Positions 1 through 8,007 of a stretch of DNA of 64,000 nucleotides are shown in pieces. This stretch comes from Flavobacteriales bacterium. Lineage in GTDB: Bacteria; Bacteroidota; Bacteroidia; Flavobacteriales; Flavobacteriaceae. The stretch lies in NCBI GenBank assembly GCA_020635875.1, contig JACJYY010000004.1:124001-188000 (forward strand), read 5' to 3'. Made by a program: the position numbers and the translations under genes. The notes under the pieces were generated by a model, which ran no database searches, had not been told where the DNA came from, and saw nothing but the letters and a program-made list of their open reading frames with translations. Within the stretch, counting starts at the first letter, position 1. Every line of letters begins with the position of its first letter.

Positions 1-497
1 TCTATAACAATAAGGTTTTTGCTTTCAGGTTCTTCGTTTGCTGTACCAATACGCAAGCCCATTTTGTGTGCATCTTCATCAACTTGGTAATAATCTTTTA
101 TGGTTTTGAGTAGGATAAAACCATGTGATAGATACCAGTCAATCAGTCTTGTGTTTTTGGCTCTAGCCTCTAAGGTTAAACTGGTGAAATGATTGCTTAA
201 AGCAAAATCTTTAATGTATTCTAACAACTGGTTTCCTATACCAGAATTTTGATGCTCCTTTGTTATACCAATAGAATAAATGCGCAACATGTGTTTGTAT
301 TTAAACAATACTGCTGCGCCTATAGCTTCGGTCTTAGGTTTTTTGGTTTCGACAATAATAACTTTCTGAAAGCCGCTTTTTATCCCTTTTTTCAGATTGT
401 TTTTGGAGGTTTGTTGAAATTCAGGAAATATTTCTTGCTCAAGTTTTACAAGAAAATCAACATCTTCGATGGTTGCATTACGAAAATGTAATTTCAT
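1..497 (-). CDS. GNAT family N-acetyltransferase, C-terminus cut by window edge
   Basis: An open frame of 165 codons runs from ATG at 497-495 off the left edge without a stop. The protein starts MKLHFRNATIEDVDFLVKLE, a typical GNAT N-terminus, and has the acetyl-CoA loop region YSIGITKEHQNSGIGNQLL (Q-x-x-G-x-G/A type) followed by ARAKNTRLIDWYLSHGF, the usual beta6-beta7 end of the fold. Seven bases separate it from the aroB stop, so it is probably co-transcribed downstream of aroB. The frame stays open past the GNAT fold, so it may be the N-terminal half of a larger GNAT/peptidase-C39-type fusion; that is inference. Substrate unknown. Confidence 0.8.
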   Translation of the reverse strand, partial: MKLHFRNATIEDVDFLVKLEQEIFPEFQQTSKNNLKKGIKSGFQKVIIVETKKPKTEAIGAAVLFKYKHMLRIYSIGITKEHQNSGIGNQLLEYIKDFALSNHFTSLTLEARAKNTRLIDWYLSHGFILLKTIKDYYQVDEDAHKMGLRIGTANEEPESKNLIVI

Positions 498-504
498 TTA
501 TCCA

Positions 505-1581
505 TTACTTTTTATAGTCTTCAAAGGCTTCGAGGATTAATTTGTTTTCGACGGTTTGGTTAATCGCGATTTTACCAATGCCATCTAATAACGCAAATTG
601 AATTGTTCCGTACTCGTTCTTTTTATCATGAATCAACAATTCCTGAATTTGTTCAATATCTTTTTTGTCAAAGCTAACACGATCATATACTTTGTTAATC
701 AAGTTTTTGATTTCAAGATATTCTTCGCCAGTTAATAGATCTTTTTTCATTCCTATATAACCTTCGAGTATCATCCCAGCAGCAATAGCTTCTCCATGCA
801 ATAAAGTTGTCTTTTTAGTGTTTTCTAAAAAATACGATTCGATAGCATGACCCAATGTATGTCCGTAATTAAGAGATTTACGCAATCCATTTTCTCTAGG
901 GTCTTGAGTTACAACATCATTTTTGATGGCTACAGAACGATGAATCAATTCGTCTAAGTTTTCAATTTGAGTGAAGTTTTCCTTGGTTAAGTTGCTGAAT
1001 TTGTCCCAGTATTCCTTGTCATAAATCAAACCGTGTTTTAGCATTTCGGCCATTCCTGAACGAATCTCATCGGAGGGTAAGGTTTTAACATAAGTAGAGT
1101 CCACAATTACCATCAACGGATTAACAATTACACCGATTTGATTTTTTAGGTTGCCTAAATCAACGCCATTTTTCCCCCCAACAGAAGCATCTACCATAGA
1201 CAGTAGAGTAGTAGGTACGTGGATAAAGTCTATACCTCTTTTGAATGTAGAAGCGACAAAGCCTCCTAAATCTGTAACAACACCTCCACCTACATTAATG
1301 ATTAAACTTTTTCGGTCTCCACCTAATTCTGTCAAGATTTTCCAAATCTGGATACACGTTTCAATGTTTTTATTGATTTCTCCAGGTTCAAACTCGATGA
1401 TTTCGAACGCTACAGTAGTTTCTAATAAAGGCAAAAAATGAGGCAAACAGTTTTCATGTGTGTTGGTGTCACAAATGATAAATATTTTAGAATACTTCTT
1501 TTCTGCAATTTTTTTGTTCAAATGGGAGTAGGCCTCTTGATTGAAATGAATGTGGTAGTTACTCGCTGTTATTGATGTCAT
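505..1581 (-). CDS. aroB: 3-dehydroquinate synthase
   Basis: Second step of the shikimate pathway: converts DAHP to 3-dehydroquinate in the cytoplasm, using NAD and a divalent metal. The 358-residue protein has the family length. The NAD-binding stretch GGGVVTDLGGFVAS lies near residues 98-111 and PTTLLSMVDASVGGKNG at 123-139. Metal ligands expected for the family are visible: Glu179 in MAEMLKHG, the His in NYGHTLGHAIE (about 241-245) and His262 in LLHGEA. It is followed after 7 bases by the GNAT gene on the same strand. All key residues are present, so it should be active. Confidence 0.97.
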   Translation of the reverse strand: MTSITASNYHIHFNQEAYSHLNKKIAEKKYSKIFIICDTNTHENCLPHFLPLLETTVAFEIIEFEPGEINKNIETCIQIWKILTELGGDRKSLIINVGGGVVTDLGGFVASTFKRGIDFIHVPTTLLSMVDASVGGKNGVDLGNLKNQIGVIVNPLMVIVDSTYVKTLPSDEIRSGMAEMLKHGLIYDKEYWDKFSNLTKENFTQIENLDELIHRSVAIKNDVVTQDPRENGLRKSLNYGHTLGHAIESYFLENTKKTTLLHGEAIAAGMILEGYIGMKKDLLTGEEYLEIKNLINKVYDRVSFDKKDIEQIQELLIHDKKNEYGTIQFALLDGIGKIAINQTVENKLILEAFEDYKK

Positions 1582-1744
1582 TCTTGTTTTTTTTGACTAC
1601 TTCGTTAAATGCAGCGTAAAAGTACAGGATTTTTTAAAATTTTGAGATAAAAATTGGGGGATTGTTGGGGTAGTGGGGTGTTGTGAGGTAGCTTCGTTTT
1701 CAAATAGAGTTGTGTGGTGTTCGGAAGTCAGGTTGTCCACTAAT

Positions 1745-1897
1745 GGGATTGGCTAGCGCCCATCCCTCTGAACACGTTTGAAAATAATGCATAAAAAAAG
1801 AGAGCGCTTCAAAAACACTCTCTCTTAACTTTTACCTGACAGCCACTGGCTGTCCTCCTTATATATTATCACGAAAGGGATTGACTTCGTCCATCCC
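1745..1897. repeat. Cluster of small hairpins between aroB and tRNA-Val
   Basis: The gap 1582-1985 holds no gene. Two related inverted repeats, 1745-1766 and 1877-1897, share the form GGGATTGrC...CCATCCC, about 130 bases apart. Between them lie two more stems: AAGAGAG/CTCTCTT at 1798-1826, followed on the minus strand by a run of T, and a perfect 7-bp stem GACAGCC-act-GGCTGTC at 1838-1854. They look like REP-type palindromic units and possibly a short structured transcript read from the minus strand. Function not shown. Confidence 0.5.
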
Positions 1898-1920
1898 TTG
1901 CGCTCACGCGCTGAAAATAA

Positions 1921-1976
1921 AAAAGTCCAAAAAACGAAATTTCAAACAAGTTTGATTCCATTTTTTGGACTTTTTT
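1921..1976 (-). terminator. Terminator-like stem downstream of tRNA-Val
   Basis: AAAAGTCCAAAAAA at 1921-1934 pairs with TTTTTTGGACTTTTTT at 1961-1976. Read on the minus strand it ends in a T-run just after the tRNA, so it fits a terminator for the tRNA transcript; it could also act in the other direction. Confidence 0.6.
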
Positions 1977-1985
1977 ATTTATTCG

Positions 1986-2060
1986 TGGGCGATGAGGGAT
2001 TCGAACCCCCGACCCTCTGGGTGTAAACCAGATGCTCTGAACCAACTGAGCTAATCGCCC
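1986..2060 (-). tRNA. tRNA-Val (anticodon TAC)
   Basis: On the minus strand the 75-base sequence folds as a cloverleaf: acceptor stem GGGCGAT / ATCGCCC with discriminator A, D-arm AGCTCAGTTGGTTCAGAGC, anticodon stem-loop TCTGG-TTTACAC-CCAGA with anticodon TAC, and T-arm GGGGG-TTCGAAT-CCCTC. No CCA is encoded. Confidence 0.96.
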
Positions 2061-2124
2061 GAATGCGGATGCAAATATAAGTCAAGTTATCAATTAGACA
2101 AGTCTTTTTTAATTTTTTTCATAA

Positions 2125-2160
2125 AAAAATGACAAGCACATTTTTCTGCTTACATTTGAC
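2125..2160 (+). promoter_or_regulatory. Bacteroidota-type promoter for the MATE gene
   Basis: TACATTTG at 2151-2158 matches the -7 consensus TAnnTTTG exactly. An ATGACA at 2129-2134 lies 19 bases upstream, where a TTG -33 box is expected. Transcription would begin near 2163-2166. Confidence 0.5.
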
Positions 2161-2173
2161 CAAATTTTCATCG

Positions 2174-3550
2174 TTGAGCATCCATCAATACACTCAAGAA
2201 TTCAGTTATAACATGCGTTTAGCTTATCCTATCATACTCAGTATGTTAGGGCATTCGATGGTGGGTTTGATTGATAATGTAATGGTAGGTCAGATAGGCC
2301 CCACTGAATTGGCTGCGGTGTCTTTAGGAAATAGTTTTGTTTTTATTGCGATGTCTTTAGGAATAGGGTTTTCGACGGCAATCACTCCTCTAGTGGCAGA
2401 AAATCATGGTGATGATCGTATTGAAAAGAACAAGAATGTATTTTACAATGGTGTCTTTTTATGTACTCTTTTAGGTACCTTGCTTTTTGTTACATTGTAT
2501 TTGTCAAAGCCAATAATGGCCTATATGGGACAACCTCAGGAAGTCGTTGAGTTGGCAAGACCTTATTTAGATATTGTTGCTTTTTCATTGATTCCATTGA
2601 TTATTTTCCAGGGGTATAAGCAGTTTGCGGATGGCGAATCAGAGACCAAATACTCTATGTATGCTACGGTTTCATCCAATGTGGTTAATGTTGTAGTAAA
2701 TTATGTATTCATATTTGGTGTATGGTTTTTCCCAAGATTAGGTGTTGTTGGTGCAGCTATAGGGACCATTACCTCGAGAGTTAGTATGTTGTTGATTCTT
2801 CATTTATTACTTAAAGGACATAAAAAATTCAAGCCGTATTTTGAATCATTTGATTTTTCGGTGGTGAGTCAAAGAATGATGAAGAAAATCATAAATCTAG
2901 GTTTTCCATCAGCCTTGCAAATGTTATTTGAGGTTGCACTTTTTACTGGCGCTATTTGGTTGTCTGGTAGTATTGGGGTGTTTGAACAGGCGGCTAATCA
3001 GGTGGCACTCAGTATTGCGGCCTTGACGTATATGGTAGGAATGGGGTTCAGTGTAGCGGCTATGATTCGTGTAGGCAATCAAAAAGGTAAAGAAGATTAT
3101 AAAAAGTTACGAGTGGTAGCTCATTCTATTTTTATGTTGTCTATGCTATTTGCAGCATTATTTGCCTTGACATACGTTCTTTTCCATGATTTTCTTCCAA
3201 CCTTGTATTTTGATATGGATGATTTGGTTAAACTAGAAGACAATCAAAAAGTAATACACATTGCATCTAATCTACTTTTAATAGCTTCTATATTTCAGTT
3301 TTCGGACATATTACAAATAGTAGTGCTAGGAGCACTTAGGGGCTTGCAAGATGTAAAAGTACCGATGGTTATATCGTTTGTGTCCTACTGGTTGATTGGG
3401 TTTCCTATTTCGGCGTACTTGGGGTTATTTACAGATTTGAAAGCAGAAGGGATTTGGTGTGGCTTGTTGATTGGATTAACTTTTTCTTCGACGTTGTTGT
3501 ATCTTCGCTTTGACAGAATTACTAAAAAAGAATTAAACGCAATAAAATAG
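2174..3550 (+). CDS. MATE family multidrug/metabolite exporter
   Basis: Inner-membrane Na+ or H+ antiporter of the MATE family (NorM-like), 458 residues from the preferred start. The first repeat has RLAYPIILSMLGHSMVGLIDNVMVG, a classic MATE first helix, and the protein is a string of about 12 hydrophobic segments in two halves. The longest frame opens at ATG 2129, but that codon overlaps the likely -33 promoter element and precedes the predicted transcription start; the TTG at 2174 gives an N-terminus of the usual family form (SIHQYTQEFSYNMRLAYP). A third option is ATG at 2213. Substrate unknown. Confidence 0.9.
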   Translation: MSIHQYTQEFSYNMRLAYPIILSMLGHSMVGLIDNVMVGQIGPTELAAVSLGNSFVFIAMSLGIGFSTAITPLVAENHGDDRIEKNKNVFYNGVFLCTLLGTLLFVTLYLSKPIMAYMGQPQEVVELARPYLDIVAFSLIPLIIFQGYKQFADGESETKYSMYATVSSNVVNVVVNYVFIFGVWFFPRLGVVGAAIGTITSRVSMLLILHLLLKGHKKFKPYFESFDFSVVSQRMMKKIINLGFPSALQMLFEVALFTGAIWLSGSIGVFEQAANQVALSIAALTYMVGMGFSVAAMIRVGNQKGKEDYKKLRVVAHSIFMLSMLFAALFALTYVLFHDFLPTLYFDMDDLVKLEDNQKVIHIASNLLLIASIFQFSDILQIVVLGALRGLQDVKVPMVISFVSYWLIGFPISAYLGLFTDLKAEGIWCGLLIGLTFSSTLLYLRFDRITKKELNAIK

Positions 3551-3557
3551 ATTACAT

Positions 3558-3785
3558 ATGGAATTACCTAAGTTTTTGTTAGGCGACAATACTGATTTCC
3601 CAGATGATATTTTTGTCATTCATCTTGATTATCCTCGATTTATAATCAATTTAGCAAATGATGAAGTAGAAATTCTAGAAGAGCCTGAAGATTTGGACGA
3701 AAATGAATTATCACAGGAAATGGAAGGTCTTATCGAAGAGGCTAATGATTTTTACGACAGAGAAATAAGTAAATACGATGCTTAA
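3558..3785 (+). CDS. Small acidic conserved hypothetical protein
   Basis: 75 residues, strongly acidic in the C-terminal half (VEILEEPEDLDENELSQEM), no signal peptide or membrane segment. It begins 7 bases after the MATE gene and its last eight bases overlap the start of menA, so it is translated as part of the same operon and is likely a real gene. No function is recognised. Confidence 0.75.
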   Translation: MELPKFLLGDNTDFPDDIFVIHLDYPRFIINLANDEVEILEEPEDLDENELSQEMEGLIEEANDFYDREISKYDA

Positions 3786-4677
3786 CAAAGCTTGGATCGA
3801 AGCCGCGAGACTACGCACATTGCCCTTATCTGTTTCAGGTATTCTAGTGGGGAGTTTTGCTGCTAAAGCACAAGGAAGATTTGATTGGGGTGTTTTTGCG
3901 TTAGGGATTTTAACTACGATTGGTTTACAAGTATTGTCCAATTTTGCCAATGATTATGGAGATGGGGTGAAAGGGACTGATAACGAAAATAGAGTAGGTC
4001 CTAAACGAGCAATACAGAGTGGAGCAATATCTCCCACTCAAATGAAAAAAGGGGTAATTATCACCACAATTATTACTTTTTTGTTAGCCCTTGGTTTGAT
4101 TAGTAAAGCCTTTTGGTATAGTACTATAGGGTATGCGCTATTCTTTTTCTTTTTGGGGATTTTGGCAATTGTGGCAGCAATTAAGTACACCGTAGGAGAT
4201 AAGGCTTATGGCTATAACGGTTTAGGAGATGTTTTTGTTTTTTTGTTTTTCGGTTTAGTGAGTGTGATGGGGATGCATTTTTTGTTTACCAAAGAAATAG
4301 ATTTGCTATTATTTCTACCAGCTACGGCTATTGGATTGTTGAGTGCTGGAGTACTTAATCTTAACAATCTAAGAGACTACGAATCGGATAAATTGTCTCA
4401 AAAAAACACTTTAGTAGTAAAAATGGGTTTAAATAAAGCGAAGCTCTACCATTATTTCTTACTTGTTGGAGCAATACTATGTGTTTTGATTTTTTCAGTT
4501 TTAAAAGGCTTTAAAATGGAGCAATATGTTTTTGTTGTTGCTTTTTTACCTGTCTTGAAACACTTAAAGACGGTAATAAATAATAAAGATTCTAAGTTGT
4601 TGGATCCTGAATTGAAGAAACTGGCGTTGAGTACTTTCCTGCTTTCCATATTGTTATCAATTGCTTTTGTATTATAA
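3778..4677 (+). CDS. menA: 1,4-dihydroxy-2-naphthoate polyprenyltransferase
   Basis: UbiA-superfamily integral membrane prenyltransferase that attaches the isoprenoid tail to DHNA in menaquinone synthesis. 299 residues, the usual size. The first aspartate motif NFANDYGDGVKGTDNE lies at about 55-70 with RVGPKRAIQSG after it (a MenA hallmark), and the second, LNNLRDYESDKLSQKNTL, lies near 195-212. The rest is hydrophobic helices. It overlaps the preceding small gene by eight bases and is followed six bases later by menC, which supports the menaquinone assignment. Confidence 0.95.
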   Translation: MLNKAWIEAARLRTLPLSVSGILVGSFAAKAQGRFDWGVFALGILTTIGLQVLSNFANDYGDGVKGTDNENRVGPKRAIQSGAISPTQMKKGVIITTIITFLLALGLISKAFWYSTIGYALFFFFLGILAIVAAIKYTVGDKAYGYNGLGDVFVFLFFGLVSVMGMHFLFTKEIDLLLFLPATAIGLLSAGVLNLNNLRDYESDKLSQKNTLVVKMGLNKAKLYHYFLLVGAILCVLIFSVLKGFKMEQYVFVVAFLPVLKHLKTVINNKDSKLLDPELKKLALSTFLLSILLSIAFVL

Positions 4678-4683
4678 ATACCG

Positions 4684-5721
4684 ATGAAAGCTCACTATAA
4701 AAAACACCTACTTAACTTCAAAAGACCGAGTGGAACTTCTAGAGGTGTTTTGACTCAGAAGGAGACATGGTATATCATCATAGAGAAAGAGGGTAAAATT
4801 GGAGTAGGAGAGTGCGGAATTTTGAGAGGATTGAGTTATGATGATCGTTCAGATTATGAAAATAAGCTGCAATGGGTTTGCGAAAATATCTCTCTTGGTA
4901 AAGAAAAATTATGGGAAGAATTGAAAGAGTTTCCTTCCATTCAGTTTGGTGTAGAAATGGCTTTTTTGTCTTTAGGAAGTGAAAATATGTTCGAATTATT
5001 TCCGTCTGATTTTACACGAAAAGAAGCTAAAATCCCAATAAACGGACTTATTTGGATGGGGGATATCCCGTATATGAAGCAACAAATCAAAGAGAAGATA
5101 GAAGCTGGTTTTACGTGTGTAAAAATGAAGATTGGAGCTATAAATTTTGATCAGGAATTGGCTGTTATTGGAGCAATTAGAGAGCAATATTCTGCTGATG
5201 AGATTGAAATTAGAGTAGATGCAAACGAGTCCTTTGATTACACAATTGCTTTAGATAGATTAATTCAGTTGTCTGAAAAACAAATACATAGTATAGAACA
5301 ACCTTCCAAAAAAAACAATACTGACAGCATGTCACGTCTCTGTAAATTAAGTCCATTGGATATTGCTTTGGATGAGGAGTTGATTGGTGTGGTAAATTAT
5401 CAAGATAAAGAAAATCTATTGCGAAAAATAGCTCCAAAATACATTATTTTGAAGCCTAGTTTGATAGGTGGGTTTAGAGGTGCTGAAGAATGGATAGAAA
5501 TTGCTGAAAAGTTAGCTATTGGATGGTGGATAACTTCAGCTTTAGAAAGTAATATAGGGCTTAATGCAATTGCTCAATGGACGTTTTCGCTTAACACAAA
5601 AATGCCACAAGGTTTGGGTACGGGCAGTTTGTATACTAATAATATTGAGTCTCCTTTAACAGTAGGAAAAGGTTTCCTGTATTATGATTTAAAAAAGTCT
5701 TGGGACTTTAGATTAGTCTAA
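4684..5721 (+). CDS. menC: o-succinylbenzoate synthase
   Basis: Enolase-superfamily enzyme dehydrating SHCHC to o-succinylbenzoate for menaquinone. 345 residues. Catalytic Lys pair seen in VKMKIG (Lys147/Lys149), metal ligands Asp179 (VDANES), Glu205 (SIEQP) and Asp230 (ALDEEL), and the second Lys257 in LKPSLIGG. This is a complete active-site set. Related superfamily members such as dipeptide epimerases share the fold, but the adjacent menA makes MenC the best call. The stop codon lies inside a 47-bp sequence repeated at 6629-6675. Confidence 0.94.
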   Translation: MKAHYKKHLLNFKRPSGTSRGVLTQKETWYIIIEKEGKIGVGECGILRGLSYDDRSDYENKLQWVCENISLGKEKLWEELKEFPSIQFGVEMAFLSLGSENMFELFPSDFTRKEAKIPINGLIWMGDIPYMKQQIKEKIEAGFTCVKMKIGAINFDQELAVIGAIREQYSADEIEIRVDANESFDYTIALDRLIQLSEKQIHSIEQPSKKNNTDSMSRLCKLSPLDIALDEELIGVVNYQDKENLLRKIAPKYIILKPSLIGGFRGAEEWIEIAEKLAIGWWITSALESNIGLNAIAQWTFSLNTKMPQGLGTGSLYTNNIESPLTVGKGFLYYDLKKSWDFRLV

Positions 5722-5762
5722 AATAGCCGCATTTAGGATTGGTTCTTTGTGCGTTATTTTTT
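5716..5762. repeat. 47-bp direct repeat, left copy
   Basis: Begins GTCTAAAATAGCCGCATTTA and includes the menC stop codon. A second copy with one mismatch (position 5750 G versus A) lies at 6629-6675 in the same orientation. The pair brackets the toxin-antitoxin segment. Confidence 0.9.
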
Positions 5763-5772
5763 ATCTATTTGA

Positions 5773-6084
5773 TTATAGCTTAATTGACAATTCTAAATGT
5801 CCGCCCAAACCAAGCTCTACAATTTTTTGTAACGTTGAAAATCTTGCTTCTTTTATATTATTCTCTATTTTGGAAATATAAGATTTTGTTGTCCCAGATT
5901 TTTCGGCAAGTTGTTCTTGGGTTAGGCCTTTTTCAAGTCGTGCCTCATGAATCATAGCTCCGATTTTGAAGTTTTCAAAACCACTATCAAGTTCATCACG
6001 TTTTACAGTACCAACTTTTCCGTAATGTTTATCCTTGAATTGATCAAGTGTCCGAGTGTTTTTATTTTTCGCTTTCATATTCAT
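5773..6084 (-). CDS. HigA-type antitoxin, XRE helix-turn-helix protein
   Basis: 103 residues. The C-terminal two thirds is a Cro/C1-type HTH (LEKGLTQEQLAEKSGTTKSY then ISKIENNIKEA), preceded by a basic N-terminal arm, as in HigA/Xre antitoxins that bind both the toxin and their own promoter. Start ATG at 6084, alternative ATG at 6078. It follows and overlaps by about 20 bases the remnant of a RelE/HigB-type toxin (6062-6408), i.e. toxin-first order as in higBA. The antitoxin frame is intact although the toxin frame is not. Confidence 0.85.
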   Translation of the reverse strand: MNMKAKNKNTRTLDQFKDKHYGKVGTVKRDELDSGFENFKIGAMIHEARLEKGLTQEQLAEKSGTTKSYISKIENNIKEARFSTLQKIVELGLGGHLELSIKL

Positions 6085-6408
6085 TTTTTATTTTAATTGC
6101 TTTTTCTATTTCTTTTTTCGGTGTTTTTTGTGTTTTCTTCTGAAATCCATTTGCCAATATGATTAGCTGACCTTGATCGAAAAAACAAAAGATTCTAAAA
6201 ATGTCGCTTCCCTGTTGAATCCTAATTTCATATAGACCGTCAGTGTTTTCATTATGTTTAAGATAAGTTTCAGAAATTCATTCTAATTCTGAATTAATTC
6301 TAATGTCCAAATAATCTTGTCTTTAACTTTATCACGTTGCTTGATAAAGAATTCTTCAAAGTAATCTTTGTAAAAAATAATTGTACGTATCTTTTGGTCA
6401 TGATTCAT
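6062..6408 (-). pseudogene. Broken RelE/HigB-type toxin
   Basis: Conceptual translation from ATG at 6408 gives MNHDQKIRTIIFYKDYFEEF and continues to KDKIIWTLELIQ, then stops. The rest of the family sequence follows in another frame: ISETYLKHNENTDGLYEIRI, then QQGSDIFRIFCFFDQGQLII and LANGFQKKTQKTPKKEIEKA. The break near 6277-6290 (minus strand) needs one frameshift (apparent 1-base loss) and also a TGA where an Arg-like codon is expected, so two lesions. The toxin should not be made in full. It overlaps higA as an active module would. Confidence 0.85.
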
Positions 6409-6502
6409 TACACAAATATACAAAAGTTGCCTGAAAGTGAAACTGTGATTTTTGAAGAATTTCTCCCCTTAGCTGGGGTGAGCGTCTCGCTCGTATCCTC
6501 TC

Positions 6503-6550
6503 AATTGTCTTGTCCTGAAATAGGTTTACATATTTCAGGACAAGACAATT
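6503..6550. repeat. Perfect 20-bp inverted repeat with 8-base loop
   Basis: Left arm 6503-6522 (AATTGTCTTGTCCTGAAATA) and right arm 6531-6550 are exact reverse complements around the loop GGTTTACA, followed by TTTTTAAA. Flanking it are two smaller stems GTGAGC...GCTCGT at about 6479-6495 and 6602-6621. It could be a rho-independent terminator or two insertion-sequence tips joined head to head. No gene is supported in 6409-6628. Confidence 0.75.
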
Positions 6551-6628
6551 TTTAAAATTCATCTTGATTAGGGTTATGGCTGTAATAATTCCCTCAATTG
6601 GTGTGAGCATTTTTTGCTCGTGTTTTAG

Positions 6629-6675
6629 GTCTAAAATAGCCGCATTTAGGATTGGTTCTTTATGCGTTATTTTTT
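6629..6675. repeat. 47-bp direct repeat, right copy
   Basis: Second copy of the repeat at 5716-5762, same orientation, one mismatch. It ends three bases before the stop codon of the outer-membrane gene at 6678. Confidence 0.9.
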
Positions 6676-6677
6676 TA

Positions 6678-7166
6678 TTAAAACTGATATCTTGCACTTA
6701 ATGCAATATCGAAATTGTTGTTGTTTCCGTAGTTGATAATTCCTATTTGAGGTCTAAAATCTAAGGAAACAAGTAATGGAAAATCAAAGTCGTATTCCAC
6801 TCCAATATTTCCCGCAATAAAGGCAAAAAATTGTGTTTGAGTTGTTGGTGCCCAGATGTAGTTATCTAGGTATCTCCATGTACCAACACCTGCGCCAGGG
6901 CCAGCATACCAATGGAACGAGCTTTCTATTTTCCATACCCATTGATAAATACCGGCTAATTGAGTAGTGTGGGTAGAATTAGAACGATAAATTCCTAAAT
7001 CCGCTTCCAGTCTGTTTTTATCTCCCATGGCTCTTTGATAAGTGATTTCAGAACCAAATAATCTATTGCCACCCAAACGAAGTCCTATGGCGTGATCTGC
7101 GATTTTTTGTGCTTGTATTGTAGTTGTTAGAAAAAAGGCTGTAGCTATTATAAAAATCTTTTTCAT
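6678..7166 (-). CDS. Outer-membrane beta-barrel protein
   Basis: 162 residues with a clear Sec signal peptide (MKKIFIIATAFFLTTTIQAQ, cut after AQ at about 20). The mature part alternates polar and aromatic residues in short strands and ends in Phe (ALSARYQF), the usual outer-membrane barrel C-terminus. The sequence is Gly/Tyr/Trp rich (WYAGPGAGVGTW). No enzyme motif is evident; function unknown. Confidence 0.8.
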   Translation of the reverse strand: MKKIFIIATAFFLTTTIQAQKIADHAIGLRLGGNRLFGSEITYQRAMGDKNRLEADLGIYRSNSTHTTQLAGIYQWVWKIESSFHWYAGPGAGVGTWRYLDNYIWAPTTQTQFFAFIAGNIGVEYDFDFPLLVSLDFRPQIGIINYGNNNNFDIALSARYQF

Positions 7167-7199
7167 GATGATTTAATTAGTGGTTAAGTTAATTTTTTT

Positions 7200-7829
7200 T
7201 TACATGATGCTAAAGATAGCATAGCCGTAAATAATATAGCGCAAGAAGCGAATTAATGAGAATAAAATAAAGTTTCTGAAAGGAAAACGAATCATCCCTG
7301 CAGCAAAACAAGCTATGGCAAAGGGTAATGGTAACAAGGCTCCAACAGCAATCAAAAAGCCACCCCATTTTCTCATGTTTCCAATGTGAGCACTCGCTTT
7401 CTCTTCCATGTAAGTCTTAAAACTTGGAATTAAAAGCATGGCTTTACCGCTAATATAAGAGACTACACCGCCTAAAAAGGATAAAGTAGCTAAAATGCTC
7501 AAATAGGTTATTGGTGCTGACGTGTTTTTAGTCCAAGCAATGAAAAAATCAGGGGGAATTAATCCCAAAAAAGACTCCGATAAAAAGAAAACAGTAAATA
7601 TTGTTGTGTCACTGTAGTTTTGAGTCAGTAATTTTAATAAATCATTGATGTTGATCACGTATTTATTGACAACAACTAAAACAGCTATAAAGACAACTAT
7701 CGGTAGTGTCGCTTTTTTAATGTTTTCCCAAAGATATTTGTAGAATCCAGTGCGCTTATAGTAGTAATGGATTCTTTTCCAACGATTTGTAGTATTACTT
7801 TTGATATTACTTGCCATGTATTTAATCAA
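7200..7829 (-). CDS. VTT/SNARE-associated domain membrane protein
   Basis: 209 residues with about five hydrophobic segments and a basic N-terminus. The central part (SESFLGLIPPDFFIAW, then GGVVSYISGKA and LLPLPFAIACFAAGM) resembles the DedA/VTT family of lipid-scramblase-like membrane proteins. It is shorter than DedA and probably one of the YqaA-like relatives. Two starts are possible: 7829 (MIKYMAS) or the ATG at 7817 (MASNIKS). It lies 33 bases upstream of the beta-barrel gene on the same strand. Confidence 0.7.
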   Translation of the reverse strand: MIKYMASNIKSNTTNRWKRIHYYYKRTGFYKYLWENIKKATLPIVVFIAVLVVVNKYVININDLLKLLTQNYSDTTIFTVFFLSESFLGLIPPDFFIAWTKNTSAPITYLSILATLSFLGGVVSYISGKAMLLIPSFKTYMEEKASAHIGNMRKWGGFLIAVGALLPLPFAIACFAAGMIRFPFRNFILFSLIRFLRYIIYGYAIFSIM

Positions 7830-7980
7830 CCGAACAAAAATGCTATTTCTGCATACAAAAATGGTGTTGGGCGCGCCCGCTAATATAGGATATTTTTTTT
7901 AACAACCATGGGGTATTCGACGAAAATAAAACATTTCAAAAAATTAAGTTAAGTCCCTTTAAGTATCTAAATAAATCAAG

Positions 7981-7988
7981 TAAATTTG
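7981..7988 (+). promoter_or_regulatory. -7 promoter box for the helicase gene
   Basis: TAAATTTG matches TAnnTTTG, 19 bases before the ATG at 8008. No good TTG -33 element is seen at the expected spacing. The gap 7830-8007 otherwise holds only a GC-rich palindrome GGGCGCGCCC near 7868. Confidence 0.35.
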
Positions 7989-8007
7989 TCGTCTCAATTT
8001 TTAAAAA

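Noticed and set aside
6398..6697. Open frame of 99 codons on the minus strand over the inverted repeat and the 47-bp repeat
   Set aside because: It spans repeats and overlaps both the broken toxin and the outer-membrane gene; composition is not protein-like.
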